A DNA stretch of 38,886 bases. Origin: an uncultured Bradyrhizobium sp. (GTDB lineage Bacteria; Pseudomonadota; Alphaproteobacteria; Rhizobiales; Xanthobacteraceae). Numbering within the stretch: the stretch's first letter is position 1; every line of letters starts with the position of its first letter. Below the pieces are notes generated by a model that did no database searches, was not told the DNA's origin, and saw only the letters and a list, made by a program, of their open reading frames with translations. Positions 1-9,476 of this stretch are shown here, piece by piece. Position numbers and translations under genes: made by a program. Location: assembly GCF_947648125.1 (NCBI RefSeq), contig NZ_CANSMR010000045.1, positions 1-38,886 of the forward strand, written 5' to 3'.

Positions 1-48
1 GAGGAACAAGCCGAGAAGGCCCCTCACCCGGATTGCCGCACAATCCGA

Positions 49-74
49 CCTCTCCCCGTAAGAACGGGGAGAGG
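49..74. terminator. Hairpin upstream of serA
   Basis: An 11-bp perfect inverted repeat (49-59 and 64-74, CCTCTCCCCGT and its complement, 4-base loop) precedes serA. It resembles the GC-rich intergenic palindromes found between genes in Bradyrhizobium. It may end transcription of a gene to the left of the window. No clear T-run follows it, so Rho-independent activity is uncertain. Confidence 0.45.
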
Positions 75-144
75 GAGAAGTGATCAGAGACTTCACCACA
101 TTGGTCCATGAGACCCGCCCGCTGCAGGGCAGAGGAACAGTCAC

Positions 145-1734
145 ATGACAAAACCCAAAGTTCTGATTTCCGACGCGCTGTCTCCCGCTGCCGTACAGAT
201 CTTCAAGGATCGCGGCGTCGAGGTCGACTTCCAGCCCAACCTCGGCAAGGACAAGGAAAAGCTCGCCGAGATCATCGGCAACTATGACGGCCTTGCGATC
301 CGCTCGGCCACCAAGGCGACCGCCAAGATCATCGAGAAGGCGACCAAGCTCAAGGTGATCGGCCGCGCCGGCATCGGCGTCGACAATGTCGAGATTCCGG
401 CCGCGACCGCCAAGGGCATCATCGTGATGAACACGCCGTTCGGCAATTCGATCACGACCGCCGAGCACGCCATCACCTTGATGCTGGCGCTGGCACGCGA
501 GATCCCGCAGGCCGACGCCTCAACCCAGGCCGGCAAGTGGGAGAAGAACCGCTTCATGGGCGTCGAGATCACCGCCAAGACACTCGGGGTGATCGGCTGC
601 GGCAATATCGGCTCGATCGTCGCCGACCGCGCGCTCGGCCTGCGCATGAAGGTGATCGCATTCGACCCGTTCCTGTCGCCGGAGCGCGCCAAGGACATCG
701 GCGTCGAGAAGGTCGAGCTCGACGATTTGTTGAAGCGCGCCGATTTCATCACGCTGCACACGCCGCTGACCGAGAAGACCCGCAACGTGATCGATGCGGC
801 CGCGATCGCCAAGATGAAGAAGGGCGTGCGCATCATCAACTGCGCGCGCGGCGGCCTGGTCGACGAGCAGGCACTGGTCGATGCGCTGAATTCCAAGCAC
901 GTCGCCGGCGCCGCCTTCGACGTGTTCGTCGAGGAGCCGGCGACCTCGAACGTGCTGTTCGGCCATCCCAACGTGATCTGCACCCCGCATCTCGGCGCCT
1001 CCACCACCGAGGCGCAGGAGAACGTCGCGCTGCAGGTCGCCGAGCAGATGTCGGACTATCTGTTGTCGGGCGCGATCTCGAACGCGGTCAACTTCCCCTC
1101 GATAACAGCGGAGGAGGCGCCGAAGCTGAAGCCGTTCATCGAGCTCGCCGAGAAGCTCGGCTCGTTCGCCGGCCAGCTCACCGAAAGCGGCATCCTCAAG
1201 ACCACGATCACCTATGAGGGCCACGTCGCCGAGATGAAGATCAAGGCGATCACCTCGGCGGTGCTGTCCGGCCTGCTGCGGCCGATGCTGGGCGAGGTCA
1301 ACGTGGTGTCGGCGCCTGTCGTCGCCAAGGAGCGCGGCATGGTGGTGGACGAGGTCGTCCGCGCCGCGCAGAGCGACTATGAAAGCCTGATCACCGTCAC
1401 CGTCACCACCGAGCGCCAGGAGCGTTCGGTGTCCGGCACCGTCTATGCCGACGGCAAACCACGCCTCGTCGACATCAAGGGCATCCGCGTCGACGCCGAG
1501 TTCGGCAAGTCGATGATCTATGTCACCAACGAGGACAAGCCGGGCTTCATCGGCGCGTTCGCGAGCCTGCTCGGTGACGCCAAGATCAACATCGCGACCT
1601 TCCATCTCGGCCGCGTCAAGCAGGGCGGTGACGCCATCGCGCTGGTCGAGGTCGACGGCCCGGTGCCAGCGGAGCTGCTGGCCAGGGTGCAATCGCTGCC
1701 GCAGGTGAAGCAGGCCAAGGCGCTGACGTTCTAA
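145..1734 (+). CDS. serA: D-3-phosphoglycerate dehydrogenase
   Basis: Catalyses NAD-dependent oxidation of 3-phosphoglycerate to 3-phosphohydroxypyruvate, the first step of serine synthesis, in the cytosol. The 529 residues fit the long bacterial form: substrate and NAD-binding domains, an intervening (ASB) domain at about 320-450 and a C-terminal ACT domain from about 455. Visible motifs are GRAGIGVDNVE, the NAD-binding loop LGVIGCGNIG, the catalytic Arg in NCARGGLVDE, the Glu in FVEEPA and the His in TPHLGAS. The ATG at 145 has AGAGGAA at 131-137. The ACT domain suggests feedback control by serine, which is known for some family members but not shown here. serC often precedes serA in relatives and would lie left of the window. 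Confidence 0.97.
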   Translation: MTKPKVLISDALSPAAVQIFKDRGVEVDFQPNLGKDKEKLAEIIGNYDGLAIRSATKATAKIIEKATKLKVIGRAGIGVDNVEIPAATAKGIIVMNTPFGNSITTAEHAITLMLALAREIPQADASTQAGKWEKNRFMGVEITAKTLGVIGCGNIGSIVADRALGLRMKVIAFDPFLSPERAKDIGVEKVELDDLLKRADFITLHTPLTEKTRNVIDAAAIAKMKKGVRIINCARGGLVDEQALVDALNSKHVAGAAFDVFVEEPATSNVLFGHPNVICTPHLGASTTEAQENVALQVAEQMSDYLLSGAISNAVNFPSITAEEAPKLKPFIELAEKLGSFAGQLTESGILKTTITYEGHVAEMKIKAITSAVLSGLLRPMLGEVNVVSAPVVAKERGMVVDEVVRAAQSDYESLITVTVTTERQERSVSGTVYADGKPRLVDIKGIRVDAEFGKSMIYVTNEDKPGFIGAFASLLGDAKINIATFHLGRVKQGGDAIALVEVDGPVPAELLARVQSLPQVKQAKALTF

Positions 1735-1747
1735 CTGCTCTCTCCAT

Positions 1748-1835
1748 CGTCATGGCCGGGCTTGACCCGGCCATCCACGTCTTACTGTCACGTGGCGCAA
1801 AGACGTGGATACCCGGGTCAAGCCCGGGCATGACG
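1748..1835. repeat. Intergenic palindromic element (CGTCATGGCCGGG type)
   Basis: An imperfect inverted repeat of about 88 bp whose ends are CGTCAT and ATGACG. Inner arms GGCCGGG/CCCGGCC-like and ACGTGG/CACGT-like form nested hairpins. The same family is at 7479-7566, with relatives at 5863-5966 and 25803-25908. It lies downstream of serA and may act as its transcript end or 3' stabiliser. Confidence 0.8.
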
Positions 1836-2013
1836 AGCGGCGACAGCGTTCAAGCACGTCCAAATTCCGATCTGCGGAACATGACGCCGTCTCTGGCCCC
1901 GGAGGCGGTGTTTGCCGTTCCGGGGCGTCTGGTATTGCTGTTGCAGCGCCCAAAATATGTGTACGAAGGCGTCAAGACACGCCACTATCCGGCGATCTCA
2001 GAGGGAGAAAACA

Positions 2014-3186
2014 ATGCGTGAAGCCGTAATCGTTTCCTACGCGCGCACCGGCCTGGCGAAGTCCGGCCGTGGCGGATTCAACATCACCCCGCCGATGTCA
2101 TTGGCCGGGCACGCCATCAAGCACGCGGTCGAGCGCGCCGGCGTCGACAAGGACTATGTCGAGGATTGCTATCTCGGCAATTGCGCGCATGGCGCGCCGA
2201 ACATCGGCCGTCAGGCGGCACTGCTCGCCGGCCTGCCGAAGTCGACTGCGGGTGTTTCTGTGAACCGTTTCTGCTCGTCGGGCCTGCAGACCATCGCGAT
2301 GGCTGCGAACTCGATCCGTTCCGACGGCTCCGATTGCATCGTCGCCGGCGGCGTCGAGAGCATCTCGATTCCCGGCGGCGGCTCGCCGAAGGAATCGATC
2401 GATCCGGACCTGCTCAAGACCGCGCCCGCCATCTTCATGGCGATGATCGACACCGCCGACATCGTCGCCGAGCGCTACAAGGTCAGCCGTGAATACCAGG
2501 ACGAGTATTCGCTAGAGTCGCAGCGCCGCATGGCGGCCGCGCAGCAGGCCAACAAGTTCAAGGACGAAATCGTCCCGATGAAGACCAAGATGAAGGTGGT
2601 CGACAAGGCGACCAAGGCCGAGTCGATCGTCGACTACGTCGTCGACCGCGACGAGTGCAACCGCCCCGAGACCACGCTGGAAGGTCTTGCCAAGCTCGAG
2701 CCGGTCAAGGGGCCGGGCAAGTTCGTCACCGCCGGCAACGCCAGCCAGCTGTCCGACGGCGCTGCTGCCGTGGTGCTGATGGAAGCCAAGGACGCCGAGA
2801 AGCGCGGCCTCAATCCGCTCGGCCGCTTCGTGGCCTGGGCCTCGGCCGGCTGTGAGCCCGACGAGATGGGCATCGGTCCGGTGTTCGCCGTGCCGAAGTT
2901 GCTGAAGCGCCACGGCCTGAAGGTCGACGACATCGATCTCTGGGAGCTCAACGAGGCCTTCGCCAGCCAGTGCCTCTATTCGCGCGACCAGCTCGGCATC
3001 GATCCAGAGAAGTACAACGTCAACGGCGGCTCGATCGCGATCGGCCATCCCTTCGGCATGACCGGCGCCCGGCTCACCGGCCACCTGCTTCAGGAAGGCC
3101 GCCGCCGCAAGGCGAAGTGGGGCGTCGTGACCATGTGCATCGGCGGTGGTCAGGGCGGCGCAGGCCTGTTCGAGATCTACAGCTGA
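2014..3186 (+). CDS. Thiolase (acetyl-CoA C-acetyl/acyltransferase)
   Basis: A thiolase-family enzyme of 390 residues that either condenses two acyl-CoA units or cleaves 3-ketoacyl-CoA. The catalytic set is present: nucleophilic Cys87 in [15 protein letters not shown], His345 in [12 protein letters not shown] and Cys375 in [10 protein letters not shown]. The ATG at 2014 is chosen because GAGGGAGAAA (2001-2010) lies just upstream. An open frame extends further up to 1912, but that part crosses non-conserved intergenic DNA. The gene stands alone, without a beta-oxidation or PHB partner in the window, so its direction and substrate (fatty acids, acetoacetyl-CoA, aromatics) cannot be told. A strong terminator follows. 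Confidence 0.93.
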   Translation: MREAVIVSYARTGLAKSGRGGFNITPPMSLAGHAIKHAVERAGVDKDYVEDCYLGNCAHGAPNIGRQAALLAGLPKSTAGVSVNRFCSSGLQTIAMAANSIRSDGSDCIVAGGVESISIPGGGSPKESIDPDLLKTAPAIFMAMIDTADIVAERYKVSREYQDEYSLESQRRMAAAQQANKFKDEIVPMKTKMKVVDKATKAESIVDYVVDRDECNRPETTLEGLAKLEPVKGPGKFVTAGNASQLSDGAAAVVLMEAKDAEKRGLNPLGRFVAWASAGCEPDEMGIGPVFAVPKLLKRHGLKVDDIDLWELNEAFASQCLYSRDQLGIDPEKYNVNGGSIAIGHPFGMTGARLTGHLLQEGRRRKAKWGVVTMCIGGGQGGAGLFEIYS

Positions 3187-3222
3187 GCGTACGGCAGTCG
3201 GCTGACTGCTCAAGATTTTGCA

Positions 3223-3252
3223 GCACGGCGCCTCAGGGCGCCGTGCTTTTTT
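3223..3252 (+). terminator. Rho-independent terminator after thiolase
   Basis: Perfect 10-bp GC-rich stem GCACGGCGCC (3223-3232) with GGCGCCGTGC (3237-3246), a 4-base loop and a run of six T (3247-3252). It lies 36 bases past the thiolase stop and is the clearest intrinsic terminator in the window. Confidence 0.9.
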
Positions 3253-3458
3253 GTGCCGCCTTCCGTGCATTGATGGCAAAGGAGACCTCCCGACATCGCC
3301 GCGCCATCCGGCAGCCGCGAGCGCGCCATCGTCGCGCCGCAGGGAAACCTCAATCGAACCAGTCCCATCCTCGCCGCGTCTCACCACGAGAAACGGCGCG
3401 CCTTTGAGCCGGGCGTGCCGTCGGTCTCGCGCGATGCGATGTTTCCCGGAGGGATGTG

Positions 3459-5126
3459 ATGCGAAAGATTACGAATTGTCTTGTGACCACCAGCCTGGTG
3501 CTGGCGGGTGCGCTGGTTGCCGGGCCGCTCCACGCGGCCAATCTCGACACGGCGTCGCAGGTCGACGCCGTCACCGTCTATCCCGATGGCGCCAGCGTCA
3601 CCCGCGTCATCACGCTGGATCTGCCCGCCGGCGACAACACGCTGGTCGCGAAGGATTTCCCGATGGGGCTCGATCCGTCCTCGCTCCGCGTCGAGGGCGA
3701 GGCGGGCGGCCGGCTGACGATCGGCGCCATCGACGCGCGGCCGCCGCGCCCGGTGGAGCCGTCGAACCTGCCCGAGATCGACAAGCGGATCGAGGCGCTG
3801 CGAGATCAGCGCGAGGATCTGCAGGGGATCATCGCCTCGGCCGAGGCGCGGCGCAAATTCGCCGAACATTTCGCCGAGGCCTCGCCGGTCGGGATCGGCG
3901 AGAAGGGTGAGGCGCGTCCGGTCAGCGAGTGGCGCGCCGCGTTCTCCGCGGTCGGGGACGAAGTCGCGACCGCCGACACCGCGATCCGCGACGCCGCGCG
4001 CAAGCAGCGCGACATCGACCGCGAGATCGCGCGCCTTGAAGCCGATCGCGCCGCCAAGCCGCCGAGCAAGCTCGAGGTGCGGATCGAGCTTGCCTCCGCT
4101 GCCGCGACCCGCGCGACATTGCGGGTGACCTATGCGGTGCGCAACGCCCGCTGGATGCCGCTCTACGACGCCCGTCTCGATACCGGCGCCAAGGACCGCA
4201 AGCCGGCGATCGAGCTGGTGCGCCGCGCCGAGATCACCCAGTCGACCGGCGAGGATTGGTCGAACGTGGCGCTCGTCGTCTCCACCGTGCGTGTCGCCCG
4301 CGGCGGCAACGCGCCCGACCTTAATTCGCTGATCGTGCGATATCCGCAGCCGCCGCGGCCGACGATGTCGCTGCTACCTTCGGCGAGCATGCGGTCACGC
4401 GAGGCTTTGGCGCCCGCGCCTGCGGCCGACATGGCCGATGCATTCGCCGGCAAACATGCCGAGGAGCGCGACGCCGTCGCTGAGGTCAGCGCGTTCCAGG
4501 CCACCTTCAAAATTCCCGGCCGCGTCAGCGTCGCCGCCAACGAGGGCGTCAAGAGCCTGCGTATCTCGACGGCGACGATCACACCCGATCTCGCGGTGCG
4601 CGCCGTCCCGGTGATCGATCCGACCGCGTTCCTGGAAGCGAGCTTCGTGCAGGCCGACGAGGCGCCGCTGTTGCCGGGGCAGGTCGCGATCTATCGTGAT
4701 GGCATCTTTGTCGGCCGCAGCCGGATGGCGACCGCCGCCAAGGACGAGACGGTGCGGCTCGGCTTCGGCGCCGACGACAAGGTCAAGATCGAGCGCACGG
4801 TGGTGAAGCGCAATGAAGGCTCCGCCGGCCTGATCGTGACGACGTCGAAGACCGACGAGCGCGCCTTCAAGACCACGGTGCGCAACGGCCACGACTTCCC
4901 GATCAAGGTCGCGATCCAGGATCAGCTCCCGGTCAGCGAGAACGACGATATCGTGGTCGAGATGCTGCCGTCGTCGACGCCGGCAACGACAACCAACCTG
5001 CGCGACAAGCGCGGGGTGCTGGAATGGGCGTTCGAGGCCAAGGCCGGCGAAGTCCGTGACATCAATTTCGCCTGGCGGATGCGCTGGCCCAAGGACAAGG
5101 GCGTCGTGATGGTCCCGGCGGGTTGA
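3459..5126 (+). CDS. Mucoidy inhibitor MuiA family protein (DUF4139)
   Basis: A secreted protein of 555 residues with an N-terminal signal peptide (MRKITNCLVTT..., hydrophobic stretch, probable cleavage after LHA near residue 27). The N-terminal DUF4140-like part (about 30-130) contains VDAVTVYPDGASVTRVITLDLPAG. A charged helical, coiled-coil-like stretch follows (about 105-195), then a DUF4139 beta-rich region (about 205-555) ending ...FAWRMRWPKDKGVVMVPAG. The ATG at 3459 is preferred over the overlapping GTG at 3456 because GGAGGG (3448-3453) is better spaced. The family name comes from an effect on mucoid phenotype in enteric bacteria. The biochemical role is unknown. Probably periplasmic. 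Confidence 0.85.
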   Translation: MRKITNCLVTTSLVLAGALVAGPLHAANLDTASQVDAVTVYPDGASVTRVITLDLPAGDNTLVAKDFPMGLDPSSLRVEGEAGGRLTIGAIDARPPRPVEPSNLPEIDKRIEALRDQREDLQGIIASAEARRKFAEHFAEASPVGIGEKGEARPVSEWRAAFSAVGDEVATADTAIRDAARKQRDIDREIARLEADRAAKPPSKLEVRIELASAAATRATLRVTYAVRNARWMPLYDARLDTGAKDRKPAIELVRRAEITQSTGEDWSNVALVVSTVRVARGGNAPDLNSLIVRYPQPPRPTMSLLPSASMRSREALAPAPAADMADAFAGKHAEERDAVAEVSAFQATFKIPGRVSVAANEGVKSLRISTATITPDLAVRAVPVIDPTAFLEASFVQADEAPLLPGQVAIYRDGIFVGRSRMATAAKDETVRLGFGADDKVKIERTVVKRNEGSAGLIVTTSKTDERAFKTTVRNGHDFPIKVAIQDQLPVSENDDIVVEMLPSSTPATTTNLRDKRGVLEWAFEAKAGEVRDINFAWRMRWPKDKGVVMVPAG

Positions 5127-5207
5127 TCTGCATCGGGTGTACGACGCGACGTTCGCGAAAATTGTCGCACGAAGAAGGAGTGACGCTCCGCGGGAGGACG
5201 CCGGCAA

Positions 5208-5310
5208 GAGCATGATCCGGAAAAGCGTGTAGCAGTTTTCCGAAAAGATCATGCTCAAAACAAAGAGATAGAGCGGGATGATGATTCGAAGAAAAAGTCA
5301 TCCCGCTCTA
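5208..5310. repeat. Composite palindromic element (GAGCATGATC / TAGAGC type)
   Basis: Two adjacent hairpins: GAGCATGATC (5208) with GATCATGCTC (5247-5256), then TAGAGCGGGATGA (5269-5281) with TCATCCCGCTCTA (5298-5310). Related copies are at 30045-30175 and 36175-36274, with a decayed one near 32212. The outer end of the second hairpin provides the TAG stop of the minus-strand gene beginning at 5751. Confidence 0.85.
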
Positions 5311-5751
5311 GAAGCCCGCGTCCTCCTCCAGCCACTGCTGATTGTCCCAGCGCGCGCGGCGGCCAACGACATATTCGCGAACATCGTCCATGAAGCGCAC
5401 CTTGCTGGCGAGTGCTCCGATGAAAGCCGCCAGCGCCGCGATCCAGGGCCATAGATGCATCAGCAACGAGGCGGGTATTTGATTGGCGAATCCCGCCTGC
5501 AGCGCGCCCGCGACCAGGTAAGCCAACACGCCCCAGGCAGCGGCCAGGATCGTCGCCACGACCTCATAACTGTTTTGATGAAATCTCACCAACCGTCGCA
5601 TCAAGCATAGGTAGGCAACGTAGACGATCGTGCCGAGAAGCAAGGCGGCGATTGGAGGCGGAAGCCCCCAGCTCTGGTCCCAGCCCAGGTACGCAACGAA
5701 GCCCGCGGCGATGAATGCCTCAATGTAGGTCAGGCTGGATTTTTCTCGCAT
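5308..5751 (-). CDS. Small integral membrane protein, function unknown
   Basis: 147 residues from the ATG at 5751 (MREKSSLTYIEAF...), with GGGG upstream as a possible ribosome-binding site. The frame stays open to 5889, but that stretch runs into a palindromic repeat, so the shorter start is preferred. At least three hydrophobic segments are visible: IEAFIAAGFVAYLGW, PIAALLLGTIVYVAYLCLM, VVATILAAAWGVLAYLVAGAL, and probably HLWPWIAALAAFIGALA. The C-terminal tail is hydrophilic and ends WDNQQWLEEDAGF. I do not recognise a family. The TAG stop lies in the outer arm of the neighbouring repeat. Confidence 0.6.
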   Translation of the reverse strand: MREKSSLTYIEAFIAAGFVAYLGWDQSWGLPPPIAALLLGTIVYVAYLCLMRRLVRFHQNSYEVVATILAAAWGVLAYLVAGALQAGFANQIPASLLMHLWPWIAALAAFIGALASKVRFMDDVREYVVGRRARWDNQQWLEEDAGF

Positions 5752-5862
5752 GATTTGCCCCAAAGCGATTCCAGTATCGGCCGAGGCTATCATCATTGAG
5801 CGCTTCGGTAGAAGGGCAATTGCAAGACAACCTTGGGGATGGGTTGGCTTCCACAAATTCAC

Positions 5863-5966
5863 TGTCATGCCCCGCCTTGAGCGGGGCATCCAGTACGCCG
5901 CGGCTTATCCGTTGAACTCAGACGCCTCTGGAATACTGGGTCGCCCGGTCGAGCCGGGCGACGACG
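5863..5966. repeat. Intergenic palindromic element (TGTCATGCCCCGC type)
   Basis: A pair of hairpins, TGCCCCGCC...GGGGCA and CGCCCGG(TCGAG)CCGGGCG, joined by a spacer in which CCAGTA matches TACTGG. Related to 25803-25908, which shares the CCAGTA/TACTGG inner arms. It lies between the esterase stop and the start of the small membrane protein gene. Confidence 0.75.
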
Positions 5967-5992
5967 CTGTTGTTGACGGCGAGAGCAACCGC

Positions 5993-7345
5993 TCACTTCG
6001 CCTTCAGGAAGTCGCCGACTTCGAGCAGCACGAACTCGTCGTCATCGGCCTTGTTCGGATCGCGGCTCGAGGAGAACGGCAGATTGTTGTCGTTGCCGAC
6101 GATGATGTGAGTCTCGTCGACCCGATCGACGTTCTCGATGGTGAAGAACGGGAAGGTGTAGACACCGTCGTTGAGCGGCTTGCGGGCCTTCTTGTTCGGA
6201 TCGCGGATCTTCATCAGGTCGATATAGGCGATCTTGCGCACCGGCTTGCCGACATTGGCGTCCGAGAGCTCGATCTTGTAGACGCGCTTGAATTTGGCCA
6301 GATCTGGGAAGCAGTTCTCGCCGCGCTGGCCTTGCGGGCAAGCCTTGTCGGCGGTGCCTTCGCCATTGTCGCGCTCGATCACGAGGCCCTGGGTCGGATC
6401 GATCATGTTGAAGTCGCCGATCGCGTTGCCGTTTTGCTCGAACACATATTGCCAATAGCGACCGGTGAACTTCTCCGCCGCGACGTCGAATTCGAGGATG
6501 CGCGAGGCTTCCTTGCCGTCGACCTTCTCCCAGTCCTTCTTGTCGGCATCCCACAGCGGCCCTTCGAGCAGGCCGTAGAGGAACTTGCCGTCCTTGGAGG
6601 AGGCAAAGCCTTCATAGCCCTTGGAGCGGCGCAGATTGACGTTGGTGTAGGAGGCGCCGGGCGCGCCGGGTGACTGCACGGCCCAGTGATCCGGCGAGCG
6701 TACCGGCTTGCCGTCGGCGACCGTCTCGAACACGGCGAGGATCTTGCCGGTCTTGTCGGCCTTGAGGATGTAGGGCCCGAACTCGTCGCCGATCCAGAAA
6801 ATGTCGTTGATGATCTGGAAGCCTTCGGTGTCGAAGTCGGCACCGGTGAGATAACGCTTGGCGGTGTCCTCGTGCACGATGCGGAACGGCACCTTCTTGT
6901 CGGGATCGTGCAGGAACACGGTCTCCTGACGCTCGATCTTGCCGTTCGCCCAGTCCATCTTGTAGCGGTTCAGGTACAGCATCGAGTCCGCCGAGTTGTA
7001 GCGCGAGCCCATGCCGTTGTCGGTGATCACCCAGAACGAGCCGTCCGGCATCGCCTTGATGCCGGAATGGCCTTGCAGCGGCTGGCCCTTGAACGGCAGC
7101 GACACGCCGGTCGGCCGCTCATAGGACTTGCCCATCACGGTGCCGATGGCGTCGACGCGCTTGCCGGTCGTGTATTTGCCGGAGGTTTTCAGATCATTCG
7201 GGGCGTCGGCGGGAGCGTCGATGAAGCTCTCGGCCGGCATCACGGCGTGTCCTGCCAGCGTCGCCGGGAATTCGCCCTCGCTCTGCGCGAACGCCGGCGT
7301 GGCGAGCAGGATTGAGGCGACAGAGCACAGCAGTGACAGGCGCAT
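5993..7345 (-). CDS. Secreted esterase-like activity of phytase family protein
   Basis: 450 residues with a clear Sec signal peptide (MRLSLLCSVASILLATPAFA, cleavage before QSEGEF). The mature part fits the phytase-like esterase beta-propeller family (PF13449): PFKGQPLQGHSGIKAMPDGSFWVITDNGMGSRYNSADSMLYL, FDTEGFQIINDIFWIGDEFGPYILKAD, and later DNGEGTADKACPQGQRGENCFPDL with a probable disulfide pair. Members are thought to hydrolyse phospho- or carboxyl esters, but the exact substrate is rarely known. Periplasmic or extracellular. It lies on the same strand downstream of hmuV, separated by 242 bases holding a palindromic element, so co-transcription is possible but doubtful. Confidence 0.85.
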   Translation of the reverse strand: MRLSLLCSVASILLATPAFAQSEGEFPATLAGHAVMPAESFIDAPADAPNDLKTSGKYTTGKRVDAIGTVMGKSYERPTGVSLPFKGQPLQGHSGIKAMPDGSFWVITDNGMGSRYNSADSMLYLNRYKMDWANGKIERQETVFLHDPDKKVPFRIVHEDTAKRYLTGADFDTEGFQIINDIFWIGDEFGPYILKADKTGKILAVFETVADGKPVRSPDHWAVQSPGAPGASYTNVNLRRSKGYEGFASSKDGKFLYGLLEGPLWDADKKDWEKVDGKEASRILEFDVAAEKFTGRYWQYVFEQNGNAIGDFNMIDPTQGLVIERDNGEGTADKACPQGQRGENCFPDLAKFKRVYKIELSDANVGKPVRKIAYIDLMKIRDPNKKARKPLNDGVYTFPFFTIENVDRVDETHIIVGNDNNLPFSSSRDPNKADDDEFVLLEVGDFLKAK

Positions 7346-7478
7346 GGTTGATCTCCCAAGGGATAAACGATGCGGTGTTCTCCGAGGCGCCTGTTACAGC
7401 CGGCTGACAGTTTTGTGAATCGCGGGTGTTGCGATGGGATAAGCCTTGCGGCGTTACGTCGCCTTGGCTGGTTGGCTC

Positions 7479-7566
7479 GTCATGCCCGGCCTTGTGCCGG
7501 GCATCCACGTTCTTGATCTTGCACATAGAAAGACGTGGATGGCCGGGACGAGCCCGGCCATGACGG
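7479..7566. repeat. Intergenic palindromic element (CGTCATGCCCGG type)
   Basis: An imperfect inverted repeat with ends CGTCATGCCCGG and CCGGCCATGACG, and internal arms CCACGTTCTT/AAGACGTGG. Same family as 1748-1835. It fills most of the gap between hmuV and the esterase gene and may end the hmu transcript. Confidence 0.8.
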
Positions 7567-7587
7567 AATGCGGCCAATTGCGGTGGG

Positions 7588-8379
7588 CTAGATCGGCCGC
7601 ATCGTCTGCGGCAGCAGGAAGGGCACGCCACCTCCAGTGTAGTCGATCGTGGCGTCGATCTCGAAGATCTTACGAAGCGTGTCGGCCTGCATCGCGGCGG
7701 CGCGGTCGCCGTCGACGGCAAGCCGGCCGCGATGCAGCAGCAGGATGCGGTCGGCGAACCGCATTGCGAGATTGAGGTCGTGCAGGATCGCGATCACGGC
7801 GGTGCCGCGCGCGGCGCGCCGCCGGGCGGTCTCGACCAGGTCGATCTGATGCCGCAGATCGAGGCTCGATGTCGGCTCGTCCAGCAGCAACAGCCCCGGC
7901 CCATGCAGCGCCTCACCGCAGGCGAGCTGCACCAGCACGCGGGCGAAATGCGCGCGTTGCTGCTCGCCGCCGGACAGTGTCGGCAATTGCCTGAGCCGGA
8001 AATGCGACAGCCCGACCTCGTCCAGCGCGGCAGTGACCTGCGCCCGCGTCACCGCGCGCGGGCTTTCGCCGGCGCCCATGCTGACGATTTCCTCGACCGT
8101 GAACGGGAAGGTGACGTTGACGTGCTGCGACAGCATCGCGCGGTGCTGTGCCAGCTCGCGCGGACCGTAGGCGTTGAGGTCGCGCTGCCTGAGCCGGATC
8201 GCCCCGCGCGACGGACGGAGATCGCCCGACAGCATCCGGAGCAAGGTCGATTTGCCGGCGCCGTTCGGACCCACGATCGCGACCAACTCGCCGGCGCCGA
8301 TCCGCAGCGAGACCGTATCGACCAGCGCGGCGCCGCCGACCGTTATCGATACCGACTGCGCCTCGATCAACGCGCTCAC
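7588..8379 (-). CDS. hmuV: Haem ABC transporter ATP-binding protein HmuV
   Basis: The ATPase subunit that drives haem import through HmuU. In its 263 residues the Walker A GPNGAGKS is at 37-44, the Q-loop region near LSQHVNVTFPF, the signature LSGGEQQR at 135-142, Walker B LLLLDEP at 163-169 and the switch His at 200 in AILHD. Translation starts at a GTG (8379-8377) that overlaps the TGA of hmuU (GTGA), indicating coupled translation. Last gene of the leftward hmuPTUV transcript. Related ATPases serve siderophores or B12, but the surrounding haem genes decide the call. Confidence 0.95.
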   Translation of the reverse strand: MSALIEAQSVSITVGGAALVDTVSLRIGAGELVAIVGPNGAGKSTLLRMLSGDLRPSRGAIRLRQRDLNAYGPRELAQHRAMLSQHVNVTFPFTVEEIVSMGAGESPRAVTRAQVTAALDEVGLSHFRLRQLPTLSGGEQQRAHFARVLVQLACGEALHGPGLLLLDEPTSSLDLRHQIDLVETARRRAARGTAVIAILHDLNLAMRFADRILLLHRGRLAVDGDRAAAMQADTLRKIFEIDATIDYTGGGVPFLLPQTMRPI

Positions 8380-9476
8380 AGCGACACCAGCCCACGCTGG
8401 CGCAGCAGCATGGCAAGGAAGAACGGCGCGCCGATCGCCGCGGTCAGGATACCGATCGGCATTTCAGCGGGGGCGACGATGGTGCGCGCCACGGTGTCGG
8501 CGCCGACCAGCAGGATCGCACCGAGCAATGCGGAGGCCGGCAGCAGCAGGCGATGTCCGGGCCCGATCACCAGCCGCAACAGATGCGGCACGACGATGCC
8601 GACGAAGCCGACCACGCCGCAGACCGAGACCGCGACCCCGGTCATCGCCGACACCAGCACGATCGAGATCCGCTTCAGCCGTTCGACATCGACGCCGCTG
8701 TGGAATGCCTCGGCTTCGCCGAGCACCAGCACGTCGAGCCCGCGCGCGATCGAGAGGCAGGCAATCAGGGCAATGGCCAGCACCGGCGCCAGTGCCGTGA
8801 GCTTGGTCCAGGTCGCGCCGCTTAGCGAACCCAGCATCCAGAAGGTGATGTCGCGCAGCTGGCGGTCATCGGCGACGAAGACCAGGAGCCCGATGCCGGC
8901 ATTGGCGATCGCGGCAATCGCAAGCCCGGCGAGCAGGAAGATCGCAATCGAGGTCCGGCCGCCGCGGCTGGCAATGCCATACAGCACGATGGTGGTGATC
9001 AGCGAACCGGCGAAGGCCGCGATCGGCAGCAATTGATGTTGCAGGAAGCGCAGACTGTCGCCGAGATGGCTGTCGGTGAACACGATCGCTACTGCGGCGG
9101 CAAACGCGCCGCCGGAGGAGACGCCGACCAGCGCGGGGTCGGCGAGGGGGTTGCGGAACAGGCCCTGCATGATGGTGCCTGATACGGCAAGGAGTCCGCC
9201 GACCATGGCGGCCGCTGCGATCCGCGGGATCCGGATCGACCACACCACGAGCTGGTCGCGCGCGAGCAGCGGGCTGGCCGCGCCGTCGGCCCACAGCCCG
9301 AGCGCGGCGGGAAGCCGTGCCAGTGGAATGCCGGCAGCCCCGACCGTTAGGGCGGCAAGTGCGGTCCCTGTAAGCGCTGCAAGCAGGCAGAGGAGGGTGA
9401 GTGTCGCTGCCGGCCGCAGCGACATGCCGGCGCGCCGTTGCTTCGCACGCGTGCGGCGTTCGGCCAGCACACTCAT
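8376..9476 (-). CDS. hmuU: Haem ABC transporter permease HmuU
   Basis: A FecCD-family inner-membrane permease of 366 residues, many of them hydrophobic, consistent with about ten membrane segments. Family hallmarks are visible: GGLLAVSGTIMQGLFRNPLADPALVGVSSGGAFAAA, and near the C-terminus GFVGIVVPHLLRLVIGPGHRLLLPASALLGAILLVGADTVAR, which contacts the ATPase. The ATG at 9476 shares an ATGA overlap with the hmuT stop. The frame is open for another 480 bases upstream, but that part is a shadow of hmuT. It works with HmuT (periplasm) and HmuV (cytosol). Confidence 0.95.
   Translation of the reverse strand: MSVLAERRTRAKQRRAGMSLRPAATLTLLCLLAALTGTALAALTVGAAGIPLARLPAALGLWADGAASPLLARDQLVVWSIRIPRIAAAAMVGGLLAVSGTIMQGLFRNPLADPALVGVSSGGAFAAAVAIVFTDSHLGDSLRFLQHQLLPIAAFAGSLITTIVLYGIASRGGRTSIAIFLLAGLAIAAIANAGIGLLVFVADDRQLRDITFWMLGSLSGATWTKLTALAPVLAIALIACLSIARGLDVLVLGEAEAFHSGVDVERLKRISIVLVSAMTGVAVSVCGVVGFVGIVVPHLLRLVIGPGHRLLLPASALLGAILLVGADTVARTIVAPAEMPIGILTAAIGAPFFLAMLLRQRGLVSL

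Noticed and set aside
520-1692. 390-residue open frame antisense to serA
   Set aside because: Mirror of the serA codons. The composition is His/Arg/Asp/Leu-rich with no motif.
5750-6673. 307-residue plus-strand frame over the esterase gene
   Set aside because: It includes a palindromic repeat and lies opposite a gene with a signal peptide and family motifs.
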